Assembly (NCBI RefSeq): GCF_016865525.2
Contig: NZ_CP075169.1
Location: 4,960,337 to 5,024,336 of the forward strand
Origin: Sodalis ligni
GTDB lineage: Bacteria > Pseudomonadota > Gammaproteobacteria > Enterobacterales > Enterobacteriaceae
DNA: 64,000 nucleotides
Direction: 5' to 3'
Part shown: piece by piece, positions 10,443 through 23,298 of the stretch
Layout: each line of letters begins with the position of its first letter
Numbering within the stretch: position 1 is the first letter of the stretch
Translations under genes and position numbers: made by a program
The notes under the pieces: generated by a model
What the model was told of the DNA's origin: nothing
What the model saw: only the letters and a program-made list of their open reading frames with translations
The model's database searches: none

Positions 10443-12161
10443 TCACGTCCTCTCCGTTTTGCTTAACCACATTTCGTCCATGCCGCCGCCGCGAATCTGC
10501 ATGGGGTAGACATGTTCCGTACCATCAACCATTACATCGACGAACACCAGGCGATTCTTTTGCGCCAGGGCGGCGGTAAGCTTTGGCTCCAGCTCTTCCG
10601 GCGTTTGAATGGAAATCCCCACATGACCGTAGGCTTCCGCCAGTTTGACGAAATCCGGCAGCGATTCCATATAGGACTGGGAGTGGCGCCCGGAATAGAT
10701 CATATCCTGCCACTGCTTGACCATGCCCAGGTAACGGTTGTTCAAACTCACCACTACCACCGGTAATCCGTACTGCAAGGCGGTTGAGAGTTCCTGGATA
10801 TTCATCTGGATGCTGCCGTCGCCGGTGACGCAAATCACCGTTTCCTCGGGCAGAGCCAATTTCACCCCCAGGGCTGCCGGCAGGCCGAAGCCCATGGTGC
10901 CCAGACCGCCGGAATTGATCCAGCGCCGGGGTTTATCGAACGGATAATAGAGCGCGGCGAACATCTGGTGCTGTCCCACATCGGAGGCCACATAAGCGTC
11001 GCCGCCGGTGAGGCGATACAGCGTTTCAATGACCGCCTGGGGTTTGATTTTGCCGCTGTGGTGGTCATAGTTCAGACAGTGGCGGCCGCGCCACTGCTCA
11101 ATGTCCTGCCACCAGTCGCGCAGCGCATCGAAGGGCTGCCGTTTATCGTTCTGATCCAGCTGTTCCAGCATTTGAATCAGCACCTGCCGGGCATCGCCGA
11201 CAATGGGTATATCCGCCGTCACGGTTTTGGAAATCGACGCCGGGTCCACGTCGATGTGCAATACCTGGGCATCGGGGCAGTACTTCAGCAGATTATTGGT
11301 GGTGCGATCGTCGAAACGCACGCCGACGGCAAAGATCACATCGGCCCGGTGCATGGCCATATTCGCTTCATAGGTGCCGTGCATTCCCAGCATGCCGAGG
11401 CTCTGTCGATGGGTACCGGGGAAACTGCCCAGGCCCATCAGCGAACTTACCACCGGAATATTCAGCTTTTCCGCCAGTTGGCGTAGCTCCTGGTAACAGC
11501 CTGAGGTTATCGCTCCGCCGCCGGTATAGATAACCGGCCGTTCGGCGGCCAGCAGGGTTTGCAGCGCCCGGCGAATCTGCCCTTTATGGCCGTGCACGGT
11601 GGGGTTATAGGAGCGCATCGATACCGAATCGGGATAGAGATAAGGCAATTTCACCGCCGGGCTGAGGATATCCTTGGGCAAATCCACCACCACCGGTCCG
11701 GGGCGGCCGGTGGAGGCCAGATAGAAAGCCTTTTTCAGCACGCCGGGGATATCCTCGGTCTTTTTCACCAGGTAACTGTGTTTCACCACCGGGCGGGAGA
11801 TGCCCACCATGTCGCATTCCTGGAACGCGTCATAACCAATAAGCTGACTTGCCACCTGGCCGGAAATCACCACCAGCGGGATGGAGTCCATATAGGCGGT
11901 GGCAATACCGGTGATGGCATTGGTGGCGCCGGGTCCGGATGTCACCAGCACCACGCCCACCTTGCCGGTAGCGCGGGCATAGCCGTCGGCCATATGAGCC
12001 GCGCCCTGCTCATGGCGCACCAAAATATGTTCAATCCCACCGACCGTATGCAATGCATCGTAAATATCCAATACGGCCCCGCCGGGATAACCGAATATAT
12101 GTTTAACGCCCTGATCGATCAACGACCGGACCACCATCTCGGCTCCTGACAACATCTCCAT
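10443..12161 (-). CDS. ilvI: Acetolactate synthase III catalytic subunit IlvI
   Basis: IlvI is the thiamine-diphosphate-dependent large subunit of acetohydroxyacid synthase III, condensing pyruvate (or pyruvate plus 2-oxobutyrate) in valine, leucine and isoleucine synthesis. The product starts [19 protein letters not shown] and is 572 residues (574 in E. coli). Visible are the catalytic Glu in [12 protein letters not shown] (about residue 50), the FAD/ThDP domain order of the family, and the ThDP-metal motif [17 protein letters not shown] near residue 440. It forms an operon with ilvH. In E. coli ilvIH is Lrp-activated from a long AT-rich upstream region, and a comparable region is present here. 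Confidence 0.97.
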   Translation of the reverse strand: MEMLSGAEMVVRSLIDQGVKHIFGYPGGAVLDIYDALHTVGGIEHILVRHEQGAAHMADGYARATGKVGVVLVTSGPGATNAITGIATAYMDSIPLVVISGQVASQLIGYDAFQECDMVGISRPVVKHSYLVKKTEDIPGVLKKAFYLASTGRPGPVVVDLPKDILSPAVKLPYLYPDSVSMRSYNPTVHGHKGQIRRALQTLLAAERPVIYTGGGAITSGCYQELRQLAEKLNIPVVSSLMGLGSFPGTHRQSLGMLGMHGTYEANMAMHRADVIFAVGVRFDDRTTNNLLKYCPDAQVLHIDVDPASISKTVTADIPIVGDARQVLIQMLEQLDQNDKRQPFDALRDWWQDIEQWRGRHCLNYDHHSGKIKPQAVIETLYRLTGGDAYVASDVGQHQMFAALYYPFDKPRRWINSGGLGTMGFGLPAALGVKLALPEETVICVTGDGSIQMNIQELSTALQYGLPVVVVSLNNRYLGMVKQWQDMIYSGRHSQSYMESLPDFVKLAEAYGHVGISIQTPEELEPKLTAALAQKNRLVFVDVMVDGTEHVYPMQIRGGGMDEMWLSKTERT

Positions 12162-12501
12162 GGGTTTGCCTCCAGGCTTACGTAGGTTCTGCGACAGCGG
12201 CAATGCCGACTGTCGCTTGGCACAGGGAAATTATCAGTAATGACACCCTGAATGACTGCTTATTATTAATTTATGACCGGTAACGATAGCGCCTGTTGAT
12301 GAACCAGGCAATTGCCAAAAATATTGTCGGCCTAAGATGAATTACATATAGTTCCGCACAATGATGAGTTAATGGCAGATTAAACTGGTAAATTTCCGAA
12401 AATGACTTCCCGGCACTGCCTCTGTAAACAATTACGGAGCTTAACATTGCCGCTTCAAGGAAGACATTTGTCCCCCGGTAATAAGCATTATGTATGAAAT
12501 G
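12162..12501. other. Intergenic region between ilvI and leuL; leuO absent
   Basis: This AT-rich stretch separates the divergent ilvIH and leu operons and should contain the ilvI promoter and Lrp-type control sites. In E. coli the regulator gene leuO lies here; no reading frame of that size or any LysR-like sequence is present, so leuO has been lost or moved. I see no other gene. Confidence 0.7.
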
Positions 12502-12530
12502 TTGACATCGAAGAACGATTCATGTACCAA
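12502..12530 (+). promoter_or_regulatory. Putative leu operon promoter
   Basis: TTGACA (12502-12507) is followed after 17 bp by TACCAA (12525-12530). The -10 is weak, but the position fits a start near 12537, about 35 nt before the leuL leader peptide, as in the E. coli leu operon. Confidence 0.55.
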
Positions 12531-12571
12531 TAAATACCAATAACCATTCATGACCTGGACGCCGATATAAC

Positions 12572-12649
12572 ATGTTCGTTTCTACCCGTCTACTAAGCCT
12601 ACTACTACTCGCACCCTTGATGCGCGGTATGCTGGTACACGGAGTTTAG
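12572..12649 (+). CDS. leuL: leu operon leader peptide LeuL
   Basis: A 25-codon frame encodes MFVSTRLLSLLLLAPLMRGM plus LVHGV. Codons 7-13 are CTA CTA AGC CTA CTA CTA CTC: six leucines, five of them the rare CTA codon. This is the classical sensor of leucyl-tRNA charging. Stalling at these codons when leucine is scarce should favour an antiterminator over the hairpin just downstream (12677-12693). The frame is too short for routine gene finding but its position, content and the following terminator make the assignment firm. Confidence 0.93.
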   Translation: MFVSTRLLSLLLLAPLMRGMLVHGV

Positions 12650-12671
12650 AACTGACTCAAACGTCCCAGAT

Positions 12672-12701
12672 AAAAACCCGCGCATTGCGCGGGTTTTTTT
12701 A
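12672..12701 (+). terminator. leu operon attenuator terminator
   Basis: A perfect GC-rich hairpin CCCGCGC-att-GCGCGGG (12677-12693) is followed by seven T residues. It lies between the leuL stop and leuA and is the attenuation terminator of the operon. Confidence 0.93.
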
Positions 12702-12754
12702 TGCCCGCAATGCGCCCCGAACTGCGAATCAGAGTAGCGAAACAGGAACAGGAT

Positions 12755-15426
<2,672 letters not shown>

Positions 15427-15431
15427 ATATT

Positions 15432-16832
15432 ATGGGCAAGTCGTTATACCAAAAATTATATGATGCGCATGTGGTTTATCAGGCGCCGGACGAAACACCA
15501 TTGTTATACATTGACCGCCATTTGGTGCACGAAGTGACTTCTCCCCAGGCATTCGACGGATTGCGCGCCATGGGCCGTCCGGTACGCCAGCCGGGTAAGA
15601 CCTTCGCCACCATGGATCACAATGTCTCCACCCAGACCCGTGACATCAACGCCAGCGGCGAAATGGCCCGCATCCAGATGCAGGAACTGATCAAGAACTG
15701 TGCTGAGTTCGGCGTTCAGCTTTACGATTTGAACCATCCCTACCAAGGTATCGTGCATGTGATAGGCCCGGAACAGGGCATGACCCTGCCGGGCATGACC
15801 ATCGTTTGCGGCGACTCCCATACCGCTACCCACGGGGCGTTCGGTGCGTTGGCCTTCGGCATCGGCACTTCGGAAGTAGAACATGTGCTGGCCACCCAGA
15901 CCCTGAAACAGGGCCGCGCCAAGACCATGAAAGTGGAAGTCACCGGCAAGGCCGCCGTAGGCATAACCGCCAAGGATATTGTATTGGCGGTTATCGGCAA
16001 GATCGGTTCTGCCGGCGGCACCGGACATGTGGTGGAATTCTGTGGCGACGCCATCACCGCCCTGAGCATGGAAGGCCGCATGACGCTGTGCAATATGGCT
16101 ATCGAAATGGGCGCCAAGGCCGGACTGGTGGCCCCCGATGATACTACTTTCGCCTATCTGCAGGGCCGTCAGTTTGCGCCGAAAGGCGATAGCTGGCCGC
16201 AGGCGGTGGCCTATTGGAAGACCTTGCGCTCCGATGACGACGCGGTATTCGACAAAATCGTTACCCTGAGCGCTGAAGATATCGCGCCGCAGGTGACCTG
16301 GGGCACCAACCCCGGCCAGGTTATCGCCATCAATCAGAATATCCCCTCGCCGGAGTCATTCAGCGATCCGGCGGAGCGTAACTCCGCCGCCAAGGCGCTG
16401 GCCTATATGGATTTGCAGCCGGGCATCCGTCTGACCGACGTGGCCATTGACAAGGTGTTTATCGGATCTTGCACCAACTCCCGCATCGAGGATCTGCGCG
16501 CGGCGGCTGCCATCGCCAAAGGCCGTCAGGTGGCCCCGGGCGTGCAGGCCATCGTGGTGCCGGGTTCCGGTCCGGTTAAGGCACAGGCGGAAGCCGAAGG
16601 GCTGGACAAAGTGTTTATCGACGCCGGTTTTGAATGGCGCCTGCCCGGCTGCTCCATGTGCCTGGCGATGAACAATGACCGCCTGAACCCCGGCGAACGC
16701 TGCGCATCCACCAGCAATCGTAATTTCGAAGGCCGCCAGGGCCGCGGCGGACGCACGCATCTGGTGAGTCCGGCCATGGCGGCGGCGGCGGCGGTCACCG
16801 GGCATTTTGCCGATATTCGCGAATTGAATTAA
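15432..16832 (+). CDS. leuC: 3-isopropylmalate dehydratase large subunit LeuC
   Basis: LeuC is the iron-sulfur subunit of isopropylmalate isomerase, acting with LeuD. The product from [16 protein letters not shown] is 466 residues, as in E. coli. The three cysteines of the aconitase-type [4Fe-4S] cluster are visible in [12 protein letters not shown] and [11 protein letters not shown]. An in-frame ATG three codons earlier (15423) overlaps the leuB stop, but the AAGGGG ribosome site is only 1 nt from it and 10 nt from 15432, so the later start is preferred. Confidence 0.96.
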   Translation: MGKSLYQKLYDAHVVYQAPDETPLLYIDRHLVHEVTSPQAFDGLRAMGRPVRQPGKTFATMDHNVSTQTRDINASGEMARIQMQELIKNCAEFGVQLYDLNHPYQGIVHVIGPEQGMTLPGMTIVCGDSHTATHGAFGALAFGIGTSEVEHVLATQTLKQGRAKTMKVEVTGKAAVGITAKDIVLAVIGKIGSAGGTGHVVEFCGDAITALSMEGRMTLCNMAIEMGAKAGLVAPDDTTFAYLQGRQFAPKGDSWPQAVAYWKTLRSDDDAVFDKIVTLSAEDIAPQVTWGTNPGQVIAINQNIPSPESFSDPAERNSAAKALAYMDLQPGIRLTDVAIDKVFIGSCTNSRIEDLRAAAAIAKGRQVAPGVQAIVVPGSGPVKAQAEAEGLDKVFIDAGFEWRLPGCSMCLAMNNDRLNPGERCASTSNRNFEGRQGRGGRTHLVSPAMAAAAAVTGHFADIRELN

Positions 16833-16845
16833 GGGAGTCAGCAAC

Positions 16846-17448
16846 ATGGCAAAATTTACACAACATACCGGACTGGTGGCGCCGTTGGATGCCGCGAATG
16901 TGGATACCGACGCCATCATTCCAAAGCAATTTTTGCAGAAAGTCACCCGCACCGGCTTCGGCCAGCACTTGTTCAACGACTGGCGTTTTCTCGATAATGC
17001 CGGTCAGCAGCCCAATCCCGACTTTGTGCTGAATAAGCCCCGTTATCGCGGCGCCAGTATCTTGCTGGCCCGGGAAAACTTCGGCTGCGGCTCTTCCCGC
17101 GAACATGCGCCCTGGGCTTTGACCGATTATGGCTTCAAGGTGGTAATCGCCCCGAGCTTCGCCGATATTTTTTACGGCAACAGCTTTAGCAGCCAATTGC
17201 TGCCGGTGGCCCTGCCCGCTGAACAGGTGGATGAGCTGTTTACTTTGGTGAACGCTCAAGAAGGCACGACCTTTACCGTGGATCTTGAACGGCAGCAGGT
17301 GATTGCCGGCGATAAAACCTATCCGTTCGAAATAGATGCTTTTCGCCGTCATTGCATGATCAACGGCCTCGACAGCATCGGCCTGACGCTGCAGCACGAG
17401 ACCGCCATTACCGAGTACGAAGCCAAGCAGCCGGTGTTTCTGCAATAG
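16846..17448 (+). CDS. leuD: 3-isopropylmalate dehydratase small subunit LeuD
   Basis: LeuD is the swivelling small subunit of isopropylmalate isomerase that completes the active site with LeuC. It is 200 residues (201 in E. coli), begins [20 protein letters not shown], and carries the [14 protein letters not shown] substrate-binding motif near residue 80. It lies 13 nt after leuC behind a GGGAG ribosome site and is the last gene of the leu operon, followed by a terminator. Confidence 0.98.
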   Translation: MAKFTQHTGLVAPLDAANVDTDAIIPKQFLQKVTRTGFGQHLFNDWRFLDNAGQQPNPDFVLNKPRYRGASILLARENFGCGSSREHAPWALTDYGFKVVIAPSFADIFYGNSFSSQLLPVALPAEQVDELFTLVNAQEGTTFTVDLERQQVIAGDKTYPFEIDAFRRHCMINGLDSIGLTLQHETAITEYEAKQPVFLQ

Positions 17449-17510
17449 CCTGTAGTGATTTTCACCGTGTTTAAGACACAGGTCCTTCCGTCGTCTGACA
17501 TTCTGTTGCA

Positions 17511-17545
17511 AGCCGGGGAGTTCCATTCTCCGGCTTTTATTTGCT
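17511..17545 (+). terminator. Terminator of the leu operon
   Basis: The stem AGCCGGGGA-gttcca-TCTCCGGCT (one G-U pair) at about 17511-17535 is followed by TTTATT, about 60 nt after the leuD stop. Confidence 0.85.
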
Positions 17546-17568
17546 GGGAAGAGGATACAGAGTCCGTT

Positions 17569-17900
17569 TTATTGGCAGGCTGGCCTTAGTGTGAGATTGC
17601 CGGCGGCGGCGGCTTGTTCAAAAGCTGCTTTTATCTGGCGCATACCTTCAATCTTTCTTTCTTTGACGGTCATTTTTTATTTCAGAAACATCGGGTTTTA
17701 AATGCATAACCTCTACCTCCTTCACCAAGATCGGTGGATACTTCGTATATTACATCGTCAAACGAGCGCTGTAAAATACGGTGATAAAAGCGTCTTAACC
17801 TTTGATTTTCGGCTATGGCGAAATAAGCTTTAGCGGCATAAGTATTATAGTGCAACGTTATAATTTTTGCAGCCTGCGCGTCAGTTCATTTAGAAACCTC
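17569..17900 (-). pseudogene. Decayed coding remnant of unknown function
   Basis: No complete gene is present, but two stretches on the minus strand read like protein. One, upstream (about 17690-17870), runs AKAYFAIAENQRLRRFYHRI and then QRSFDDVIYEVSTDLGEGG before a stop. The other, at 17569-17673, is a possible 34-codon frame starting MTVKERKIEGMRQIKAAFEQ. Composition is AT-richer than the flanking operons. I do not recognise the family. The position corresponds to where E. coli has setA, but these fragments do not look like a sugar-efflux transporter. Boundaries are approximate. Confidence 0.35.
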
Positions 17901-17921
17901 AAGCCATACTGGCAGGCGCCT

Positions 17922-18175
17922 TTACGGGCGGCGCATAAAAGTATTGTTTATGTAATTATCTAAACGATCAAATTTGATATCATAACTATTAGTAGGGATA
18001 CTAAATCCAGCTTCTTGGCATCGATACTGATGATAATCCTCATCGCGCACATCCACCATGGAGAAGATAACCAAAACTCACAGCCTTGTACAATAAAATC
18101 ATAACGGTGACAAATCATGTCACCACAATAAAACTCAATAAAATTTTTCGGTGAATCACCCGGCATATTATTCAA
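17922..18175 (-). pseudogene. Small frameshifted gene of unknown function
   Basis: The first segment reads from a possible TTG start at 18175: MPGDSPKNFIEFYCGDMICH and on to CEFWLSS. It then loses sense. A neighbouring frame continues with MVDVRDEDYHQYRCQEAGFS and SIPTNSYDIKFDRLDNYINN, ending TFMRRP and TAA at 17922-17924. Joining the two requires one missing base near 18060. The amino-acid pattern (mixed polar and aromatic residues) looks like real protein, but I do not recognise it. It may be longer upstream. Together with the fragment at 17569-17900 it marks a decaying accessory segment. Confidence 0.4.
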
Positions 18176-18474
18176 TCATTGTGGTAGACAGACAGATCAT
18201 CTTAATTGGCAAACCCATAAAACAACACTTATTTTACATTAATTTTCAATAATATAACAGGTTTTATCATATAGTCAGCAATAGATGATCAGCATAATTA
18301 ATATCTGGGACATGACGCCAATTGGCTCTTCTCGGTGCGCCAATCGATACGGGCTATTCGAGGCTGCGTTTAAGTATTTTATAGCTGATGCCTCATAAAT
18401 TTTTCACAAAAACCTTTACATTAAATATCTATAAATATCTTCACCCGCCTCTGAGATACTTTTACCCCTGACAT
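18176..18474. other. AT-rich stretch without a recognisable gene
   Basis: About 300 bases between the decayed frame and the end of sgrS. It is AT-rich with several stops in every frame; I see no gene, hairpin or repeat in it beyond possible upstream signals of the decayed frame. Confidence 0.5.
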
Positions 18475-18818
18475 TAAAAACCGGCAAGCTCTCGCTTCCC
18501 GGCTGGTTAATTTCACCAATACTCACAAGCTTACGTTTATCAAAGCAGCAAAATCCTTTTTATTGCTCCATACCACGGATACTCTATTCATGGAATATTA
18601 TATCCAGTGCTGGTATTCGTTTTCCGACATCTTATCGATGTGCCACTGGGTTACCTGTAATAACCGTGCCATCCTTGCTGCGCTTGAAGCCTTATCAGGG
18701 CGGCCGCCTTTACCTATGGCACGCAGATAACATTGATAGAATCGTCGTAACATCGTTTTTTTCATCTGTTTGCCCCCGTCGCCTCCTTTCGATGCTCCCC
18801 TTTCGACAAAAGCATTAT
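18475..18818 (-). ncRNA. sgrS: SgrS glucose-phosphate stress small RNA (approximate ends)
   Basis: SgrS is the Hfq-dependent sRNA that blocks and destabilises ptsG mRNA during sugar-phosphate stress. On the minus strand, downstream of the SgrT frame, GTGAGTATTGGTG at about 18522-18534 reproduces the E. coli SgrS base-pairing core. It is followed by a terminator hairpin of CCGGGAAGC and GCTTGCCGG with TTTTT (18475-18500). The gene is divergent from sgrR, exactly as in E. coli. A TATAAT at 18825-18830 suggests a start near 18818, giving about 340 nt, longer than the 227 nt of E. coli. The 5' end is inferred. Confidence 0.87.
18598..18765 (-). CDS. sgrT: SgrT, small peptide inhibitor of glucose uptake, encoded within SgrS
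   Basis: A 55-codon frame inside the 5' part of SgrS starts MKKTMLRRFYQCYLRAIGKG and ends YQHWI. Its RRFYQCYLRAIGK segment aligns with RQFYQHYFTATAK of E. coli SgrT, the 43-residue peptide that inhibits the glucose permease PtsG. A second ATG at codon 5 (giving MLRRFYQ) corresponds more closely to the E. coli start. The sequence is diverged and slightly longer than in E. coli, which is usual for this peptide, but the combination of location and N-terminal match is convincing. The frame is short and ends 64 nt before the base-pairing region. Confidence 0.78.
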   Translation of the reverse strand: MKKTMLRRFYQCYLRAIGKGGRPDKASSAARMARLLQVTQWHIDKMSENEYQHWI

Positions 18819-18873
18819 CGGCTTATTATAGCGGAAGAAAAATAGACGGCTTTCGAAGGAGAGTTCCTCTTTT

Positions 18874-20535
18874 ATGACTTCATCCCGCTTGCATCAGCAA
18901 TTTATCCGCCTGTGGCAAAGCTGCCAGGGGCAGGAGCAAGAGACCACCCTGCAGGATTTGGCGCTGGTGCTCAGCTGCTCTCGGCGCCATGTCCGTTCCC
19001 TGCTGAAAGCGATGCAGGATATGGGCTGGCTGGAGTGGCGTTCCCAGGCCGGACGCGGCAAACACTCACATCTCCGGTTTCTTTATACCGGCCTGGCGTT
19101 GCAACAGCAGCGGGCCGAAGACCTGCTGGAGCAGGATCGCATCGACCAGTTGGTGCAATTGGTGGGGGACAAAGATGTAGTGCGCCAGATGCTGTTGTCC
19201 CATGTGGGCCGCAGCTTCCGGCAAGGCAAGCATATTCTGCGGGTCCTCTACTATCGTTCACTGCAAAATTTGCTGCCCGGCACGCCGCTGCGCCGCTCGG
19301 AGAACCATGTGGTACGGCAGATCTTCAGCGGCCTGACCCGGATAAATGAGGAAAATGGGGAACTGGAGCCGGATCTGGCCCACCATTGGCAGCGGGTCTC
19401 GGCGCTCCATTGGCGTTTTTATCTGCGCCCGGCCATTCAATTTCATCATGGACGCGAGCTGACCACCGACGATGTGCGCCTGTCGCTGCTGCGCCTGACA
19501 GACCAGCCGCTGTTCAGCCATCTGGATAGCGTCGACTCGGCTACCGCCAATACCGTTGATATCACCCTGTCCGCGCCGGACGAATGGCTGCCCTGGCTGC
19601 TGAGCAGCGTATCGGCCATGATCTTGCCGCAGGAGTGGCAAACATTACCTGATTTTACCCGACGTCCCATCGGCACCGGGCCCTATGCCGTAGTCAACAA
19701 TGGCCCGAGCCAGCTGAAAATCCGGGCTTTTGATGACTATTTCGGCTATCGAGCACTGATTGATGAGGTGAATATCTGGGTATTGCCGGATCTTACCGCT
19801 GAGCTGACCTACTCAGGGGTGCAACTGCAAGGAGACGACAGCGGCCATGATGAGCTGGAAACCCGCCTGGGGGACGGCTGCTATTTTATTCTGTTCGATC
19901 AGCGCTCGCCGCTGATGCAAAACCCGGAACATCGCCGCTGGCTCTGCGAAAACATCGACCCGATATCCATGCTGGTGCAGGCCGGACCGGCCTATCAGCA
20001 CTACTGGTCGCCGGCCTACGGTATCCTGCCGCGCTGGCACCACAACAAGGTCGCCGAGGCGCGCCCGAAACCGTCGGGACTGACCCATCTCAGGCTGACG
20101 GTTTACCACGCCCATTCCGAATTTGATGATTTATGCCGCGCCTTGACCGAGGTCCTGGCACGACTGGATATCCAGTTGACCGTCAACACCCTGAACTACG
20201 AAGCCTGGCATCAGGGCGCGGCGCAGAGCGACATTTGGCTTGGCAGCGCCAACTTCTCCCCGCCGCTGGAATTCTCGCTGTTCGCTACCTTCTATGAAAT
20301 GCCGTTACTGCATCACTGCCTGCAAACTGATTTCGCCCGGATAGCGCAAACCTGGCGCAGCCGGCAATTACCGCTGGCGGAGTGGTGCAGCGCGCTGGTC
20401 ACCGATTATCGCCTGCACCCTCTGTTTCACCACCGGATGATATTGCAAGGGCAACGCAGCATGCGCGGCGTGCGCATGAATGCCCTCGGCTGGTTCGATT
20501 TCAAATCCGCCTGGTTTGCGCCGCCGGATTCCTAA
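18874..20535 (+). CDS. sgrR: HTH-type transcriptional regulator SgrR
   Basis: SgrR activates sgrS when sugar phosphates accumulate. The 553-residue product (551 in E. coli) has an N-terminal DNA-binding domain of about 110 residues ([20 protein letters not shown], then [14 protein letters not shown]) and a C-terminal extracellular-solute-binding-protein (SBP_bac_5-like) domain, thought to sense the small-molecule signal. It is transcribed away from sgrS, with about 55 nt between the inferred sgrS start and the sgrR ATG. AAGGAGAG provides a strong ribosome site. Confidence 0.96.
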   Translation: MTSSRLHQQFIRLWQSCQGQEQETTLQDLALVLSCSRRHVRSLLKAMQDMGWLEWRSQAGRGKHSHLRFLYTGLALQQQRAEDLLEQDRIDQLVQLVGDKDVVRQMLLSHVGRSFRQGKHILRVLYYRSLQNLLPGTPLRRSENHVVRQIFSGLTRINEENGELEPDLAHHWQRVSALHWRFYLRPAIQFHHGRELTTDDVRLSLLRLTDQPLFSHLDSVDSATANTVDITLSAPDEWLPWLLSSVSAMILPQEWQTLPDFTRRPIGTGPYAVVNNGPSQLKIRAFDDYFGYRALIDEVNIWVLPDLTAELTYSGVQLQGDDSGHDELETRLGDGCYFILFDQRSPLMQNPEHRRWLCENIDPISMLVQAGPAYQHYWSPAYGILPRWHHNKVAEARPKPSGLTHLRLTVYHAHSEFDDLCRALTEVLARLDIQLTVNTLNYEAWHQGAAQSDIWLGSANFSPPLEFSLFATFYEMPLLHHCLQTDFARIAQTWRSRQLPLAEWCSALVTDYRLHPLFHHRMILQGQRSMRGVRMNALGWFDFKSAWFAPPDS

Positions 20536-20576
20536 ACGCTGTCAAGAGGCGAACAAACCCACTACAATGAACGCGT

Positions 20577-20682
20577 TCTCAACGGGGTGCGATTTTTTCC
20601 GGCACTATGCCGCCGGTGAATTTCGCTGAGACCACACCCGTCGAACCTGATCCGGTTAATACCGGCGAAGGGATTTGAGAGC
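20577..20682 (+). promoter_or_regulatory. TPP riboswitch (THI element)
   Basis: The sequence carries the conserved THI-box blocks: ACGGGGTGC at the 5' end, CTGAGA followed by ACACCCG, then GAACCTGATC and GGTTAATACCGGCGAAGGGA. It lies directly upstream of thiB and should repress thiBPQ when thiamine diphosphate is plentiful. Confidence 0.96.
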
Positions 20683-20734
20683 GCGCCGCGCTGCCTCAGA
20701 ACTCCTTTGCCATACTTCTTTTCAGGAGCGCAAC

Positions 20735-21715
20735 GTGATAAAAAAATGGTTACCTTCCCTTATTTTACTGGCTTCCATACCCGCATGGGCAAAACCCGTA
20801 TTGACGGTTTACACCTATGATTCATTCGCCTCCGAATGGGGCCCCGGCCCGGCTATTAAAAAGGCCTTTGAAGCCCAATGCGGCTGTGAACTGAAATTCA
20901 TCGTCCAGGAAGACGGCGTCGCGCTGCTCAATCGCCTGCGCATCGAAGGGAAAAAAAGCAGTGCGGATGTGGTGGTGGGGTTGGATGATAATCTGATCCA
21001 GGCCGCCCAGGATACCCATCTGTTTAAACCCCATAACGTGGATACCGCAGGACTTATCCTGCCCGGAGGCTGGCATGACGCTACTTTTCTGCCTTTTGAT
21101 TACGGCTATTTCGCCTTTGTCTACGATAAAAACAAGCTTAAAAATCCCCCCGCCAGCCTGCATGAGCTTATCGATGGCCCGGCGCCGCTGAAAATCATCT
21201 ATGAAGATCCCCGCACCAGCACCCCCGGACTGGGTTTACTGCTGTGGGTGCAAAAAGTCTATGGCGACGACGCGCCACAGGCCTGGCAACGTCTGGCGAA
21301 AAAGACCGTTACCGTGCCCAAGGGCTGGAGCGAGGCCTATGGGCTGTTCCTGAAAGGGGAAGCGGATATGGTGCTCAGCTACACCACCTCGCCGGCCTAC
21401 CATATAGTGGAAGAGAAAAAGGATAATTACGCCGCAGCGTCCTTCAGCGAAGGGCATTACGTGCAGGTGGAAGTGGCCGGCCAACTGGCCGCCAGTAAAA
21501 ATCCCGAGCTGGCGCAGCAGTTTATGCATTTTATGGTGACGCCGGCCTTCCAGCAGACCATCCCCACCGGCAACTGGATGTACCCGGTGATAAAGACTCC
21601 GCTGCCGGCCGGTTTTGACCAGCCGCCGCAAAAAACGCTGTCCTATACGCCGCAGGAAGTGGCGAAACAACGGAACAATTGGACCCAGACATGGCTGCGC
21701 GCCGTCAGCCAATAA
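20735..21715 (+). CDS. thiB: Thiamine/thiamine-phosphate ABC transporter, periplasmic binding protein ThiB
   Basis: ThiB (TbpA) captures thiamine, thiamine monophosphate and thiamine diphosphate in the periplasm for import by ThiPQ. A GTG start at 20735, behind CAGGAG, gives 326 residues with a signal peptide (IKKWLPSLILLASIPAWA, cleavage before KPV). The mature protein begins KPVLTVYTYDSFASEWGPGP, nearly identical to E. coli. The frame is open 20 codons upstream into the riboswitch, but that extension lacks a signal-like start. The gene is under the TPP riboswitch, and its 3' end overlaps thiP by 25 nt. Confidence 0.97.
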   Translation: MIKKWLPSLILLASIPAWAKPVLTVYTYDSFASEWGPGPAIKKAFEAQCGCELKFIVQEDGVALLNRLRIEGKKSSADVVVGLDDNLIQAAQDTHLFKPHNVDTAGLILPGGWHDATFLPFDYGYFAFVYDKNKLKNPPASLHELIDGPAPLKIIYEDPRTSTPGLGLLLWVQKVYGDDAPQAWQRLAKKTVTVPKGWSEAYGLFLKGEADMVLSYTTSPAYHIVEEKKDNYAAASFSEGHYVQVEVAGQLAASKNPELAQQFMHFMVTPAFQQTIPTGNWMYPVIKTPLPAGFDQPPQKTLSYTPQEVAKQRNNWTQTWLRAVSQ

Positions 21716-23298
21716 TCCCCCGCTGGCTGTGGCCGGGACTGTTGGCGGCCGCGCTGCTGGCCGCCATTGCGCTGTCGGCCGTCGGCGCGTTATGGATCAA
21801 TGCCCCGGCCACCCAATGGCGGGATATGCTGACCGACGGCTATCTTCGCCATGTGCTGCGTTTTACCCTCTGGCAGGCGCTGCTGTCGGCGGTACTGTCG
21901 GTCTTGCCGGCGATTTTTCTCGCCCGGGCGCTTTTTCGCCGTCGTTTCCCCGGCCGCCTGCTGCTGCTGCGCTTTTGCGCCATGACGCTGGTGATGCCGG
22001 TGCTGGTGGCGGTATTCGGTATATTGGACGTTTACGGCCGCCAGGGCTGGCTGGCGCAGATAAGCGCGGCGCTGCACTTGCCTTATGGTTTCTCCCCCTA
22101 TGGTTTGCCGGGTATCCTGCTGGCCCATGTCTTTTTTAACCTGCCGCTGGCGACGCGGCTGCTGCTACAGGGACTGGAAAGTATCCCGGTGGAACAGCGC
22201 CAGCTGGCGGCACAGCTCAATATCAGCGGCTGGAATTTTTTCCGGCTGCTGGAGTGGCCCTGGTTGCGCCGTCAGCTACTGCCGGCGGCGGCGCTGATTT
22301 TTATGCTGTGCTTCGCCAGTTTCGCCACCGTGCTATCCCTGGGGGGCGGGCCCGGAGCCACCACCATCGAACTGGCCATTTACCAAGCGCTGAGCTACGA
22401 CTACGATCCCGGCCGCGCGGCGCTGCTGGCATTGCTGCAAATGATCTGCTGCCTGGGCCTGGTACTGTTCAGCCAGCGTCTGGCCAAGGCTTTTCCGGTG
22501 GGGGACACCCGGCCGTCAGCCTGGCGCAATCCCCGCGACAGGCACCGGGGAAGAATCATCGACGGGATCGTTATCGTCATGGCATTACTCTTGTTGCTGC
22601 CCCCCTTGCTGGCGGTGGTCGCCGACGGTATCAACCGCGACCTTGCCTCGGCCCTGGCCCGGCCGGCCTTATGGTCGGCCATGCTCACCTCGTTACGGAT
22701 TGCCCTCGGCGCCGGCCTGCTGTGTATTACCCTAACGCTGATGCTGTTATGGAGCAGCCGGGAACTGCGGTTACGCCGTTCTTTATGGGGAGCGCAAATG
22801 CTCGACCTGAGCGGCATGCTGATCCTGGCGATGCCGGGCATTGTCCTGGCCGCCGGCTTCTTTCTGCTGGCCAATAACAGCGTCGGGCTACCGCAGTCAC
22901 CCTATGGGCTGGTGATACTGACCAACGCCCTGATGGCCGTACCCTATGCGTTGAAAATTCTGGAAACACCGATGCTGGACGTGGCGGAGCGTTACAACCG
23001 TCTGTGCCTGTCCCTGGGCATCCGGGGCGCGGCGCGGTTAAACGTGGTGGAGTGGCGGGCGCTGCGACAGCCCATCGGACGGGCGATGGCCTTTGCCAGC
23101 ATTCTTTCCATCGGGGATTTCGGCGTGGTGGCCCTGTTCGGCAACGAACATTTCCGCACCCTGCCTTACTACCTCTATCAGCAAATCGGCGCCTACCACA
23201 GTCAGGACGGAGCGGTGAGCGCGCTGGTCCTGCTGCTGCTGTGCTTTATACTGTTTTCCGTCATTGAAAAACTCTCGGAGTCCCATGATCCAGCTTGA
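21691..23298 (+). CDS. thiP: Thiamine ABC transporter permease ThiP
   Basis: ThiP is the fused, double-length inner-membrane permease of the thiamine importer, with two six-helix halves. The 535-residue product starts [20 protein letters not shown] and carries two EAA-type coupling loops, one around [20 protein letters not shown] and the other around [20 protein letters not shown]. The ATG lies 25 nt inside thiB, and the 3' end overlaps thiQ by 14 nt. Confidence 0.97.
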   Translation: MAARRQPIIPRWLWPGLLAAALLAAIALSAVGALWINAPATQWRDMLTDGYLRHVLRFTLWQALLSAVLSVLPAIFLARALFRRRFPGRLLLLRFCAMTLVMPVLVAVFGILDVYGRQGWLAQISAALHLPYGFSPYGLPGILLAHVFFNLPLATRLLLQGLESIPVEQRQLAAQLNISGWNFFRLLEWPWLRRQLLPAAALIFMLCFASFATVLSLGGGPGATTIELAIYQALSYDYDPGRAALLALLQMICCLGLVLFSQRLAKAFPVGDTRPSAWRNPRDRHRGRIIDGIVIVMALLLLLPPLLAVVADGINRDLASALARPALWSAMLTSLRIALGAGLLCITLTLMLLWSSRELRLRRSLWGAQMLDLSGMLILAMPGIVLAAGFFLLANNSVGLPQSPYGLVILTNALMAVPYALKILETPMLDVAERYNRLCLSLGIRGAARLNVVEWRALRQPIGRAMAFASILSIGDFGVVALFGNEHFRTLPYYLYQQIGAYHSQDGAVSALVLLLLCFILFSVIEKLSESHDPA

